The position numbers were made by a program, and so were the translations under genes. A stretch of DNA of 64,000 bases from Spirosoma panaciterrae DSM 21099 (GTDB lineage Bacteria; Bacteroidota; Bacteroidia; Cytophagales; Spirosomataceae): the NCBI RefSeq assembly GCF_000374025.1, contig NZ_KB893186.1:1-64000 (forward strand), in the 5' to 3' direction. The notes beneath the pieces were generated by a model that had not been told where the DNA came from, did not search any database, and saw only the letters and a program-made list of their open reading frames with translations. Of this stretch, positions 43,944 to 53,474 are shown piece by piece. The stretch's first letter is position 1; every line of letters starts with the position of its first letter.

Positions 43944-44372
43944 TTGACCAGGGTTTCGATGACCCAAATATACGCCAGGAATATCATACCGGCGTTTCAC
44001 AGTCCAGACCGCTACTCGACCCTTCCTCCACCTGATGCAGGAAGGGTCAAACATCTTCTTCAGACGGTTGGTTACCAAATCGCACGAACCAAACCCACTT
44101 ACCTGGTAGTATGTGACAAATTTGGCGTTTTTTACGTCTAAAAATTAGATTTTTGCTTGCTTTACCGACTATATGACTACCAAATTGTAGGCATATTACC
44201 CGTTTAACCAATTTGTATGTACCTGATTCAGAAAGCCGGACTACCCGAAAGTCGAGTCAACGATTACAAAATTTTTCTACCATATACTCGGCACGCATAC
44301 TATATTTGACGCTTATATCTACCGTGACGTTTATGTACCCACCACAAGGGTGAACATTCTGACGACCTGACT
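43944..44372. other. 429-bp gap with possible promoter before the glucosidase
   Basis: I see no gene here. TATATTTG at 44301-44308 fits the Bacteroidota -7 box TAnnTTTG and lies 65 bases before the start at 44373, but I cannot find a clear TTTG upstream box at the right distance. The stretch 44150-44310 is AT-rich. Confidence 0.35.
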
Positions 44373-47045
44373 ATGCCTACTGCCGAACGCGAACGCATTT
44401 ACGAACGAGCCGATAACAAAGGCTGGAAAAAATGGGGACCTTATCTTTCTGAACGTGCCTGGGGTACGGTTCGCGAAGATTATAGTCCGTATGGCGATGC
44501 CTGGAATTTTGTGTCGCACGACATGGCTCGCTCACGAGCCTACCGATGGGGAGAAGAAGGCATCGGTGGTATTTCAGATAACAAAGGGCACATTTGCTTT
44601 GCGCTGGCGTTCTGGAACCATAAAGATAACATCCTGAAAGAACGGATGTTTGGCCTTACCGGACCGGAAGGCAATCATGGCGAAGACGTAAAGGAGCTGT
44701 ATTATTATCTGGACAGCACCCCTACCCACTCGTACATGAAAATGCTGTACAAATACCCCCAGCAGGAATACCCTTACAATCGACTGATTATCGAAACCAT
44801 GCGCCGGGACCGGCAGGCCCCCGAGTTTGAGTTAACCGATACCGGGATATTCGACAAAAATGAATACTTCGATATTTTTGTTGAGTATGCCAAAGCCGAT
44901 CAAAACGATTGGCTGGTCACTGTAACGGCGCATAACCGATCCGAAAGAGAGGCTCCGCTGACGCTTTTGCCAACCATCTGGTTTCGGAATACCTGGGCGT
45001 GGGGATACGAACAGTACAACACCCGGCCCATGCTGAACGGCATTGCCAACAACCAGATCGAGGTCAATCATAAGCAGTTGGGTAAGTACAAACTTTACTG
45101 CGAAGAGGCCGATGCCCTGCTTTTTTGTGATAACGACACGAATACCGAACGGCTGTATGGCCGACCCAATGTGGCGAAATACCCGAAAGATGGCATCAAT
45201 AATTACATTGTTTCGGGGGGTAAAAAAGGATTTATCAATCCCAATCAGATCGGGACCAAAGCATCGGCCCAATACACCCGGAAGGTTCCGGCGGGTGGAC
45301 ATGTTCAGATCCGTCTTCGCTTTAGCGATCAGACCCACCTGACTCAGCCTTTCGCTGATTTTGATTCGATCTGGAGCAAAAGACTGGAGGAAGCCGACGC
45401 TTTTTTTGCCGAACTGCAGAAAAATGTAAAGGATACCGAATTGCAGGCCATTCAACGGCAGGCGTATGCGGGGATGCTCTGGAACAAGCAGTTTTACTAC
45501 TACAACGTCAATGAGTGGCTCAAGGGCGACCCCAAAATGCCCGTACCGTTTCAGGGTCGTGTGTATGCCCGCAACGAGACGTGGCGGCATATGTACACCG
45601 CCAACATTCTCTCCATGCCCGACAAGTGGGAATATCCCTGGTTTGCGGCCTGGGATCTGGCCTTCCATACACTCACGCTGGCCCGACTGGACCCCCACTT
45701 TGCCAAACGCCAGCTAGCGGTTATTCTGCGGGAGTACTATATGCACCCCAACGGACAAATTCCGGCTTACGAATGGAATTTCAGTGATGTGAACCCACCT
45801 GTACATGCCTGGGCAACCTGGAAAGTGTATGAAATCGACCGGGACATGAACGGCGTGGGCGATGTCAATTTTCTAGAACGGGTTTTCCATAAACTCCTGC
45901 TCAATTTTACCTGGTGGGTCAACCGCAAGGACGTATCTGGCAATAATATCTTCGGTGGTGGCTTCCTGGGGCTGGATAATATTGGTGTATTCGACCGGAG
46001 TCAGCCGTTGCCTATGGGAGGCCGCATCGAACAGGCCGATGGCACAGGCTGGATGGCGATGTATACGCTCAATATGCTCCGAATTGCGTGCGAAATTTCC
46101 CTGACCCGGCCCAGCTATCAGGATATGGCCAGCAAATTTTTCGAGCACTTCCTGCACATTGCCTCCGCCATGAATAACCTGGGCGGCAAAAATATCAGCC
46201 TCTGGGACGAAGTGGATCAGTTCTATTACGACGTCCTGCATATGCCCGACCATAATGCCCGACTCCTGAAAATCCGGTCGATGGTTGGTTTGATTCCCTT
46301 ATTTGCCGTCGAAATCCTGGATGAGGCTTTACTCTCCAAACTTCCTGATTTCAAACGTCGGGTAGAATGGGTACTCACCAACCGGCCAGACCTGGCATCG
46401 CTGGTATCGCGCTGGCACGAACCAGGTAAAGGCGAAACTCACTTGCTTAGCCTGCTACGGGGCCACCGGATGAAGATGATTCTGAAACGGATGTTCGACG
46501 AAACCGAATTTTTATCGGACTATGGCATCCGGGCCTTATCGAAACACCATGAAAAAAATCCCTACCAGTTTGAACTGAATAGCGAAATCTTCCAGGTCCG
46601 TTACGTAGCAGCCGAGTCGGAAATGAGCATGTTTGGTGGCAACTCCAACTGGCGCGGCCCGATCTGGTTCCCGCTCAACTTTCCCCTGATCGATTCTCTG
46701 CTGAAATTTTACCAGTATTATGGGGATGATTTCGAAGTGGAATACCCCACCAATTCAGGACAGGTCATGAGCCTGAAAGAGGCCGCCATGCATGTTACCG
46801 AACGGCTCATCAACATTTTCCGACGGGATGAAAACGGACGGATTGCCGCCTATGGAGCAGACAAAACGTTGCAGTATGACCCTAATTTCCAGGGCCTTTA
46901 CCTGTTCTACGAGTACTTTAATGGAGACAATGGTATGGGGCTGGGTGCCAGCCACCAAACCGGCTGGACGGGGCTGATAGCCGATTTAATCGAGTATTGG
47001 TATAAATTCAAAGCCGAACGGGTTACCGCTGGTGTTGAGAAATAA
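44373..47045 (+). CDS. GH63-like alpha-glucosidase
   Basis: 890 residues, no signal peptide, so cytoplasmic. The beginning (MPTAERERIYERADNKGWKK...WGPYLSERAWGTVREDYSP) and the later FAAWDLAFHTLTLARLDPHFAK, HPNGQIPAYEWNFSDVNPPV and SNWRGPIWFPLNF are landmarks of the MGH1-like branch of GH63. That family hydrolyses alpha-glucosidic or mannosylglycerate-type bonds via an (alpha/alpha)6 barrel. Starts with MPTAERERIYERADNKGW. A promoter candidate and a terminator frame it as a single gene. Substrate is not determined by sequence. Confidence 0.85.
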   Translation: MPTAERERIYERADNKGWKKWGPYLSERAWGTVREDYSPYGDAWNFVSHDMARSRAYRWGEEGIGGISDNKGHICFALAFWNHKDNILKERMFGLTGPEGNHGEDVKELYYYLDSTPTHSYMKMLYKYPQQEYPYNRLIIETMRRDRQAPEFELTDTGIFDKNEYFDIFVEYAKADQNDWLVTVTAHNRSEREAPLTLLPTIWFRNTWAWGYEQYNTRPMLNGIANNQIEVNHKQLGKYKLYCEEADALLFCDNDTNTERLYGRPNVAKYPKDGINNYIVSGGKKGFINPNQIGTKASAQYTRKVPAGGHVQIRLRFSDQTHLTQPFADFDSIWSKRLEEADAFFAELQKNVKDTELQAIQRQAYAGMLWNKQFYYYNVNEWLKGDPKMPVPFQGRVYARNETWRHMYTANILSMPDKWEYPWFAAWDLAFHTLTLARLDPHFAKRQLAVILREYYMHPNGQIPAYEWNFSDVNPPVHAWATWKVYEIDRDMNGVGDVNFLERVFHKLLLNFTWWVNRKDVSGNNIFGGGFLGLDNIGVFDRSQPLPMGGRIEQADGTGWMAMYTLNMLRIACEISLTRPSYQDMASKFFEHFLHIASAMNNLGGKNISLWDEVDQFYYDVLHMPDHNARLLKIRSMVGLIPLFAVEILDEALLSKLPDFKRRVEWVLTNRPDLASLVSRWHEPGKGETHLLSLLRGHRMKMILKRMFDETEFLSDYGIRALSKHHEKNPYQFELNSEIFQVRYVAAESEMSMFGGNSNWRGPIWFPLNFPLIDSLLKFYQYYGDDFEVEYPTNSGQVMSLKEAAMHVTERLINIFRRDENGRIAAYGADKTLQYDPNFQGLYLFYEYFNGDNGMGLGASHQTGWTGLIADLIEYWYKFKAERVTAGVEK

Positions 47046-47048
47046 CTG

Positions 47049-47080
47049 GAAAGCCGGATCACCGTCCGGCTTTCGTTTTT
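47049..47080 (+). terminator. Terminator after the GH63-like gene
   Basis: 10-bp perfect stem GAAAGCCGGA (47049-47058) and TCCGGCTTTC (47065-47074) with 6-base loop, then a T run. Confidence 0.85.
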
Positions 47081-47111
47081 TGATGTCGGGTAAAATCGTT
47101 TGTAAAGACCT

Positions 47112-47855
47112 ATGCGCGTCTGTGTAGCCCAAACAAAACCAAAAGCGGGCGATATTCCACAGAATATCGAAGCTCACCTAACGCTAATTGACCTGGCGGT
47201 TGGGCACAACGGCGACCTGATCCTTTTTCCAGAGCTTTCTCTAACTGGCTATGAACCAACACAAGCCAGCCAGCTAGCCACTACGCCCGACGATACCCGG
47301 CTGGATGTCTTTCAACAACGCAGTACACTGCATAACCTGACCATAGCGGTTGGAATCCCCACCAGGGTCCCGGACGGGATTTGTATCAGCCTGGTTGTTT
47401 TTCAACCGGATACCCCCCGACAGGTTTATTCGAAACAGTATTTACATGCCGATGAAGAGCCTTATTTTGTGCCTGGCCAACCGTTGACCGAGTTAAGTGT
47501 ATGTACTCATTCAGTAGCGCTGGCCATTTGCTACGAATTATCCGTTCCGCAACATGCGCAGGCTGCGGCCGACCGTGGCGCCAATCTCTATCTGGCCAGT
47601 GTAGTCAAATCCGTGAACGGGATCGATAAAGCCCTGACCCGATTAGCGGCTATTGCCCAAACGTATTCCCTGCCCGTATTGATGGCCAACTCAGTGGGTC
47701 AGGCCGATGGAGACGAATGTGCCGGGAGATCATCCGTCTGGAACGCGTCAGGAATTTTGATCGGTCAACTCAACGGTACAGACGAAGGACTACTTCTGTT
47801 CGACACCTACACCCAGGAAGCCATGGCCCTGCCGCTTCCATCTGCCCGCGAATAA
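47112..47855 (+). CDS. Carbon-nitrogen hydrolase (nitrilase family)
   Basis: 247 residues. The Glu-Lys-Cys triad is visible: FPELSLTGYE (Glu), SKQYLHADEE (Lys) and LAICYELSVP (Cys). The enzyme likely hydrolyses an amide or nitrile in the cytoplasm; the exact substrate cannot be called. It begins MRVCVAQTKPKAGDIPQN, typical for the family. Single gene, with the M3 peptidase gene convergent and close. Confidence 0.9.
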   Translation: MRVCVAQTKPKAGDIPQNIEAHLTLIDLAVGHNGDLILFPELSLTGYEPTQASQLATTPDDTRLDVFQQRSTLHNLTIAVGIPTRVPDGICISLVVFQPDTPRQVYSKQYLHADEEPYFVPGQPLTELSVCTHSVALAICYELSVPQHAQAAADRGANLYLASVVKSVNGIDKALTRLAAIAQTYSLPVLMANSVGQADGDECAGRSSVWNASGILIGQLNGTDEGLLLFDTYTQEAMALPLPSARE

Positions 47856-47861
47856 AAAAAA

Positions 47862-47885
47862 CGGGCGACCCGTACTGGCCGCCCG
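47862..47885 (-). terminator. Terminator of the M3 peptidase gene
   Basis: Stem CGGGCG (47862-47867) and CGCCCG (47880-47885). The A run just left of the stem is the T run of the - strand, so it ends the peptidase transcript. Confidence 0.7.
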
Positions 47886-47890
47886 ATGAG

Positions 47891-50023
47891 CTAGAGGATC
47901 AATCCGCTTCGCCGGAGCATTGCTTTGGGGGATGGTTCACGACCCCGGAATTTCTTATAAAGTTCCATTGGTTTTTCACTACCGCCTTTTTCCAGTACAT
48001 TCTTACGGAAGCTATCGGCAGCTGCTTTATTTTCCAGGCCACCTTTTTCCTTGAAAAACTCAAACGCGTCGGCATCCAGTACTTCACTCCATTTATAGCT
48101 GTAATAGCCGGCCGAATAGCCTCCCGCAAAAATGTGCGAGAACGCCGGACTAAAGGCTACTCCATCTACATGTGGAAACAGATTAGCTACCGAGTCGATC
48201 TTGTTTTCTACCTGCGAAATGCTTTCGCCCGTTGGTTTCTGACTGTGATAATACATATCGACCAGCCCGAACCGTAACTGACGCAGGTTAGCCAATCCGG
48301 CCAGAAAGTTCTGACTGGCCCGAATTTTTTCGATCAGTTTGTTCGGAATCACTTCTCCGGTTTGGTAGTGTTTGGCAAAGAGCTTTAGTGCTTCAGGATC
48401 GTAACACCAGTTTTCCATGACCTGCGAGGGCAGTTCTACGAAGTCGCGGGGAACACTCGTACCGCTCAGACTTTCGTAGGTTCCATTGGCCAGCATGCCG
48501 TGTAGGCCATGTCCAAACTCATGAAACAGCGTAGTCACTTCGTAGAAGGTCAGCAGCGAAGGCTTGGATTCGGTAGGCCGGGTGAAGTTACAGACATTGA
48601 CAATATGCGGACGGATGTTTTCTCCATTCTCCACTTTTTGTCCCTGCACGTCGTTCATCCAGGCACCGCTACGCTTCCCCGGACGCGGGAAATAATCCCC
48701 ATAGAACACGGCCAGGAATTTCCCGTCTTTGTCGAACACGTCGAAGGTTTTCACTTCAGGGTTATAGACCGGAATATCCTTGCGCTCCTTGAAGGTGATG
48801 CCATAGAGTTTGTTGGCAACCGTAAATGCTCCGTTTAGCACATTTTCCAGTTTGAAATATGGCTTCAGGGTTTCGTCGTCCAGATCGTATTTCTCTTTCT
48901 TCAGTTTCTCAGCATAGTAACTGTTATCCCAGGCCTGCAATTTATCCTCGTTAAAGCCATGCGCTTTGGCATAGGTTGTCAATTCGGCCAACTGACGTTC
49001 GGCGGCCGGGCGGGCATAGGTTACCAGCTCATTCAGGAAACTCTGAACTTTATCCGTCGATCCGGCCATACTTTCTTCCAGCACAAAATCAGCGTGGGTC
49101 TTGTAACCCAGCAGGTTGGCCCGTTCGTAACGAAGGTTTACAATCTTCGCAATGATGGCTGAGTTGTCGTTTTTATTGCCCTGAAAGCTGCGGCTGTTGA
49201 AGGCCATAAACAGCTTTTTCCGCAACTCCCGGTTATCGGCATATTGCATGAACGGTCCATAGCTGGGAGCCTGCAAGGTAAATACCCACCCCTCTTTCCC
49301 TTTCTGTTTGGCCGTCGCTTTAGCGGCTTCCCGAACATAATCAGGCAACCCGGCAAGGTCTTTCTCGTCGGTGACCTGCATCAGGTATTCGTTGGTTTCG
49401 TTCAGTACATTCTCGCCAAACTCCAGCGACAATTGCGACAGTTCTTTATCGATTGCCCGTAGGCGTTCTTTGGCTTTTTCATCCAGATTGGCCCCATTGC
49501 GCGAAAAGCGTTTGTACGTTTTTTCAAGCAGCATGTCCGCTTCTGGATTGAGTTTCAGGCTGGCCCGTTGGTCATAGACGGCCTTAACGCGGGCGAACAG
49601 CTTCTCATTCAGGGCTATGTCGTTTCGGTATTCGCTCAGCATGGGCGAAGCTTCCTTCACGATTTTCTGCAACTCTGGGGTGGTTTCGGCACTATTCAGG
49701 TTGAACAGTACCGAGGTGACCTTACTAAGCAAATCGCCCGAACGTTCAAGGGCAACGATCGTATTGTCGAAGGTCGGCTTAGCAGGGTTATTCACAATGG
49801 CGGTTACATCCTTACGGCCTTCAACCATGCCTTCTTTTATGGCTGGCAGGTAGTCGGCATTGGTGATTTTGTCGAATGGGGCCGTCTGATGAGGGGTTGT
49901 GTAGGGTACTAAAAATGGATTCTGCGACATTTTAGGTTGAGGGGGCGATGGCTGAGCAAACGCAATGGATGCGCTTACCGCCAGAAACATGCCCGTTAGT
50001 TTCATCTGTTGATGGTTAAACAT
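47891..50023 (-). CDS. dcp: M3-family metallopeptidase (peptidyl-dipeptidase Dcp-like)
   Basis: About 710 residues from ATG 50023; ATG 50005 is an alternative and both give the signal peptide MKLTGMFLAVSASIAFAQ. The longer frame to 50173 is not supported. Zinc motif HEFGH at about 501-505 of this version, followed by the second metal ligand Glu region. Residues 220-300 (KGKEGWVFTLQAPSYGPFMQ) are typical of Dcp. The enzyme removes dipeptides from the C-terminus of peptides; here it is exported to the periplasm. The symbol is by family resemblance. Confidence 0.85.
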   Translation of the reverse strand: MFNHQQMKLTGMFLAVSASIAFAQPSPPQPKMSQNPFLVPYTTPHQTAPFDKITNADYLPAIKEGMVEGRKDVTAIVNNPAKPTFDNTIVALERSGDLLSKVTSVLFNLNSAETTPELQKIVKEASPMLSEYRNDIALNEKLFARVKAVYDQRASLKLNPEADMLLEKTYKRFSRNGANLDEKAKERLRAIDKELSQLSLEFGENVLNETNEYLMQVTDEKDLAGLPDYVREAAKATAKQKGKEGWVFTLQAPSYGPFMQYADNRELRKKLFMAFNSRSFQGNKNDNSAIIAKIVNLRYERANLLGYKTHADFVLEESMAGSTDKVQSFLNELVTYARPAAERQLAELTTYAKAHGFNEDKLQAWDNSYYAEKLKKEKYDLDDETLKPYFKLENVLNGAFTVANKLYGITFKERKDIPVYNPEVKTFDVFDKDGKFLAVFYGDYFPRPGKRSGAWMNDVQGQKVENGENIRPHIVNVCNFTRPTESKPSLLTFYEVTTLFHEFGHGLHGMLANGTYESLSGTSVPRDFVELPSQVMENWCYDPEALKLFAKHYQTGEVIPNKLIEKIRASQNFLAGLANLRQLRFGLVDMYYHSQKPTGESISQVENKIDSVANLFPHVDGVAFSPAFSHIFAGGYSAGYYSYKWSEVLDADAFEFFKEKGGLENKAAADSFRKNVLEKGGSEKPMELYKKFRGREPSPKAMLRRSGLIL

Positions 50024-50171
50024 ATAGATTTGCCAAATGAGTTTCCGGGAAAAATACAAAATAAAGACACATTTGTCAACGCGATGTTGCATGAGCGGTG
50101 TGCGGGCTGGAATAGCGGAATGAGGAGCAGCGCTGAATCGATGGGTCCGTTTTTTGCCACCCTTACCCCAC

Positions 50172-50202
50172 AAAAAAAGCCGACCAAACTGATCGGCTTT
50201 TT
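50172..50202. terminator. Terminator before the peptidase gene
   Basis: GCCGA (50179-50183) and TCGGC (50193-50197) with a 9-base loop, flanked by A run on the left and T run on the right, so it can act in both directions. It ends the - strand gene finishing at 50222. Confidence 0.7.
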
Positions 50203-50221
50203 CAACACTCCCTTCCTATAC

Positions 50222-50695
50222 TCAATACCCATAGGGTCCATTACCGTAGCCATTGTTATACCCTCGTCCGCGACCAGCCGAACGCTCATACGGACGCATA
50301 CGAGCCATGACCTGGTCGCGCTGGTCGGGCCGAAGTACGGCCATCATATCAAAAAACTGCCGTTGACGGGCCTCCCGGAAGAATGCCCGCTGGCGTGGAT
50401 TGCGGGGGTCAAGGCCCTGAGTTTGCTGGTTGAAGCGATCCCGTATCCGACGAATTTCGCGCTCCTGCCGACGATTCAGCCCCAGTTCACGATCCCACCA
50501 CTCCAGGTGACGGTCGAACTGGTAGTCGTCATAATCATAGTTGTAATTGGGCTGACCATATCCCTGTCCATATCCTGGCTGATTATATCCTGGTTGCTGC
50601 GGAGCATTCGGATCGGGGTAGCCATAGCGCTGGGCAAACGAACCAGTGGCGAACAGAGCAATCAGGGTAGCGGTGGTGAACAGTACTTTTTTCAT
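50222..50695 (-). CDS. Secreted Spy/LTXXQ-like protein
   Basis: 157 residues with signal peptide MKKVLFTTATLIALFATGSFA. After a Gly/Tyr/Pro/Gln-rich linker, a helical region (ELGLNRRQEREIRRIRDRFN, then MMAVLRPDQRDQVMARM) has the spaced pattern of LTxxQ periplasmic proteins. The C-terminus is again Gly/Tyr-rich. It may bind metals or help protein folding in the envelope; no catalytic residues. Confidence 0.65.
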   Translation of the reverse strand: MKKVLFTTATLIALFATGSFAQRYGYPDPNAPQQPGYNQPGYGQGYGQPNYNYDYDDYQFDRHLEWWDRELGLNRRQEREIRRIRDRFNQQTQGLDPRNPRQRAFFREARQRQFFDMMAVLRPDQRDQVMARMRPYERSAGRGRGYNNGYGNGPYGY

Positions 50696-50875
50696 GGCAG
50701 TTACTTGTTTTCAGGTTGTATTTGTCCCTTTGAGCAACTCCCCACGAAATGGTTTAATTTTTTCTCTAAAAAAGGCTAAAATCTTTCAGATAAAGGTTAG
50801 CCCTCAACGGCTATGGCTGATAAAGGCCTGTGCCTCAACCTTCATCCGGTTCAAACAGATTCTGTGTAGAGGTTA

Positions 50876-52147
50876 TTAATAGTTGTACTCGGCAACTTTC
50901 CCTTTTTTCTGCTGCGTCAACACCTGAGTGTATTTTTCCCGATCGAACTCGTTCTCATTGTTGGCAATAAAAATCGTAGCCACTGTATTCCCGATGATGT
51001 TGGTAATCGAACGGGCTTCCGACATAAACCGATCAACTCCCAACAGCAGCGCCAGGCCTTCGACGGGGATAACCTTTATGGCCGTAAGGGTACTCGCCAG
51101 CACAATAAACCCGCTGCCTGTCACGCCTGCAGCCCCTTTTGAGGTTACCATCAGAATCCCGATAATGGTTAGTTCCTGGCCGAGCGTAAGGTCTACGCCA
51201 AATACCTGCGCCAGGAAGATGGTGGCCATGACCAGATAAATGGTGGTTCCATCCAGGTTAAACGAGTAGCCCGCCGGAACCACCAGGCCCACCACCGATC
51301 GGGAACACCCCAGCGTTTCGAGCTTATCCATGATCTGTGGCAGGGCTGATTCCGACGACGATGTACCGAGAACGATCAGCAGTTCTTCCTTAATAAATGT
51401 CAATACGGCCCACAGGCTGATTTTGTAATAACGCATCAATAGATTCAATACCACAAAAATGAACAGGATCATGGTGGCATATACCGTCCCCATGAGTTTG
51501 GCCAGGGGGAGCAGTGTGCTCAGACCGTATTTCCCAATAGTAAACGCCATCCCACCGAAAGCTCCCAGGGGAGCCAGTACCATGACCACACTCAGAATAT
51601 TGAAAAACACTTTTGAAAGCCGTTCAAAACTCTGAATCAGCGGTTTTCCGGTTTCTCCCATACGGGTAAGCCCAACACCGAAAAGGATAGAAAACACCAG
51701 CACCTGCAAAATATCGCCCTCGGCAAAGGCTTTGATGGCATTGCTGGGCACGATGTGCAGAAAGAATTCGGTCCAGTCCATTCCGGCCCCCTGCTCAGCG
51801 TATTTACTAATATCTCCTCCTTTCACAGCCGTTGTCTGAACCCCTTCGCCCGGGCGAATCAGGTTGGCGAGTATCAGTCCGATGGCGAGCGCCCCCGTTG
51901 TAACGATCTCAAAATAGAGCAATGCCTTTCCGCCTACCCGACCCACTTTTTTCAGATCGCCCATGTTACTGATTCCTAACACGATGGTCAGAAAAATAAT
52001 GGGTGGAATCACCATCTTGATCAGGCTGATAAACAGGTCGCCCAGGGGCTTGAGTTTGGCGGCCGTTTCAGGAAAGAAATAGCCTGTCAGAATACCGAAC
52101 GTGATGGCAATCAGAACGCGAAAGGTAAGATTATTGAGAAGTTTCAT
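50876..52147 (-). CDS. Dicarboxylate/glutamate:cation symporter
   Basis: 423 residues from ATG 52147 (MKLLNNLTFRVLIAITFGIL); the frame to 52171 adds 8 residues without support. About eight membrane helices. The DAACS landmarks are present: SSSESALPQIMDKLETLG, GYSFNLDGTTIYL and GAAGVTGSGFIVLASTL. The protein imports C4-dicarboxylates or acidic amino acids with H+ or Na+. Resembles GltP/DctA; which substrate is not decided by sequence. Confidence 0.9.
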   Translation of the reverse strand: MKLLNNLTFRVLIAITFGILTGYFFPETAAKLKPLGDLFISLIKMVIPPIIFLTIVLGISNMGDLKKVGRVGGKALLYFEIVTTGALAIGLILANLIRPGEGVQTTAVKGGDISKYAEQGAGMDWTEFFLHIVPSNAIKAFAEGDILQVLVFSILFGVGLTRMGETGKPLIQSFERLSKVFFNILSVVMVLAPLGAFGGMAFTIGKYGLSTLLPLAKLMGTVYATMILFIFVVLNLLMRYYKISLWAVLTFIKEELLIVLGTSSSESALPQIMDKLETLGCSRSVVGLVVPAGYSFNLDGTTIYLVMATIFLAQVFGVDLTLGQELTIIGILMVTSKGAAGVTGSGFIVLASTLTAIKVIPVEGLALLLGVDRFMSEARSITNIIGNTVATIFIANNENEFDREKYTQVLTQQKKGKVAEYNY

Positions 52148-52197
52148 AGAAGATAGGGAGAAAAAGAGCAACGGAAGGCGGCAGAGAAGTCGGCGTC

Positions 52198-52716
52198 CTA
52201 TAGCTTCAACACCTGATGTTTGATATCCCGGATACGGTCGTTGAAGTTCAGATTCGGGAAATCGATGTGGGGAACCAGAATGGTTTGAAGGAGTTCGGTG
52301 ACCCGCTCATCGTGCGGAATACGCTTGCCCGAAAGGACACTTACGTATTTCGACGTAACCCAGAGTACATTTTTGAGCTGTGTTTTCCCATCGTCGGTCA
52401 TGATGTACTCCGTAACGGTGGTATCTTCATTAAAATAGATGAGCCGGGACATGATCCGAATCCATTCACTCACCAATGCGGGCCGGATGTAGGCAATCTG
52501 ATGCTGGTAAACGACCCAGCTTGTTTTTAACTCCCGAAACAACTGTCCAGGACTGAAATCGTAAAGTTTAGCAACCTGGTCTTCGCGTGCATTAAAGTAA
52601 TAATCGAAGTATTTGGCATTGTTGAGGTGTTGCAAAGGATCACAGTCCTGAAACCGAATAATTACACGCGATTCGGTTTCGGTTGGGTAACTGCGATTGG
52701 GGTCACGATGAAACAT
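52198..52716 (-). CDS. Acyl-CoA thioesterase, hotdog fold
   Basis: 172 residues, MFHRDPNRSYPTETESRVII, then DCDPLQHLNNAKYFDYYF, which is the typical start of a 4HBT hotdog thioesterase (Asp then His-x-x-Asn). It cleaves acyl-CoA or an acyl-ACP in the cytoplasm. It lies next to the symporter on the same strand (50 bases), perhaps not in the same operon. Substrate not known. Confidence 0.8.
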   Translation of the reverse strand: MFHRDPNRSYPTETESRVIIRFQDCDPLQHLNNAKYFDYYFNAREDQVAKLYDFSPGQLFRELKTSWVVYQHQIAYIRPALVSEWIRIMSRLIYFNEDTTVTEYIMTDDGKTQLKNVLWVTSKYVSVLSGKRIPHDERVTELLQTILVPHIDFPNLNFNDRIRDIKHQVLKL

Positions 52717-52930
52717 AGTCTACATGGCACCGGCCACCCGGCGGGATTTGTATGATTTTATGGATTGCTTTGATTTTTGTTGTAAAGAATGGCCTGAAGC
52801 ATCATCCAGAGTCAATGTTAAACAAAATCCGGCAAATCAGTTTATTCATACAAATCCCGGTACAGAATTTTTATGCAATATTTACGTTAGTACAGCAAAA
52901 AATACTGATTTCATCAATTCCTAAGCACTT

Positions 52931-53380
52931 ATGAAGATTTTGCGTTCTCTTCTGTCGCTGGCCATACTGGTATTCAGTCTCACTGCGTTTACCCCTGCCG
53001 ACGATTCGGAAGCGGTGATCGGCACCTGGCTCAATGGCACAAAAAAAGGACATGTTCAGATTTATAAACAGGGGGGCACCTATTTTGGCAAGCTCGTCTG
53101 GCTAGGGCAACCTACCGATCCGGCAACGGGCAAGCCCCGCACCGATGAAAAAAACACGGATGCTTCCAAGCGCTCTCGTCCACTAATGAACATGGTCCTG
53201 ATGTACAATTTCAAGTACGATGGCGGCAACGTATGGGCTGATGGCAAAATTTACAATCCCGAAGATGGGAAAGAGTACAACTGCAAAATGACCCTTCAGG
53301 ACCCCAATACGCTCCTGGTTCGCGGCTATGTGGGTATTTCGCTACTGGGCAAAACCCAAACCTGGACACGGATAAAATAG
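52931..53380 (+). CDS. DUF2147 secreted protein
   Basis: 149 residues with signal peptide MKILRSLLSLAILVFSLTAF. The family features IGTWLNGTKKGHVQIYK, YDGGNVWADGKIYNPEDGK and GISLLGKTQTWTRI are clear. DUF2147 proteins are small secreted beta-barrel proteins of unknown function. Own transcript, start preceded by an AT-rich region. Confidence 0.88.
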   Translation: MKILRSLLSLAILVFSLTAFTPADDSEAVIGTWLNGTKKGHVQIYKQGGTYFGKLVWLGQPTDPATGKPRTDEKNTDASKRSRPLMNMVLMYNFKYDGGNVWADGKIYNPEDGKEYNCKMTLQDPNTLLVRGYVGISLLGKTQTWTRIK

Positions 53381-53474
53381 TCATTGATTGTCATTGGCGG
53401 TCATTCGCTTCGCGTCGTTACCAGTCAGCAATACCCGATTGGTGGTGGTTAGGGCATGACGTAAAAGACTATGA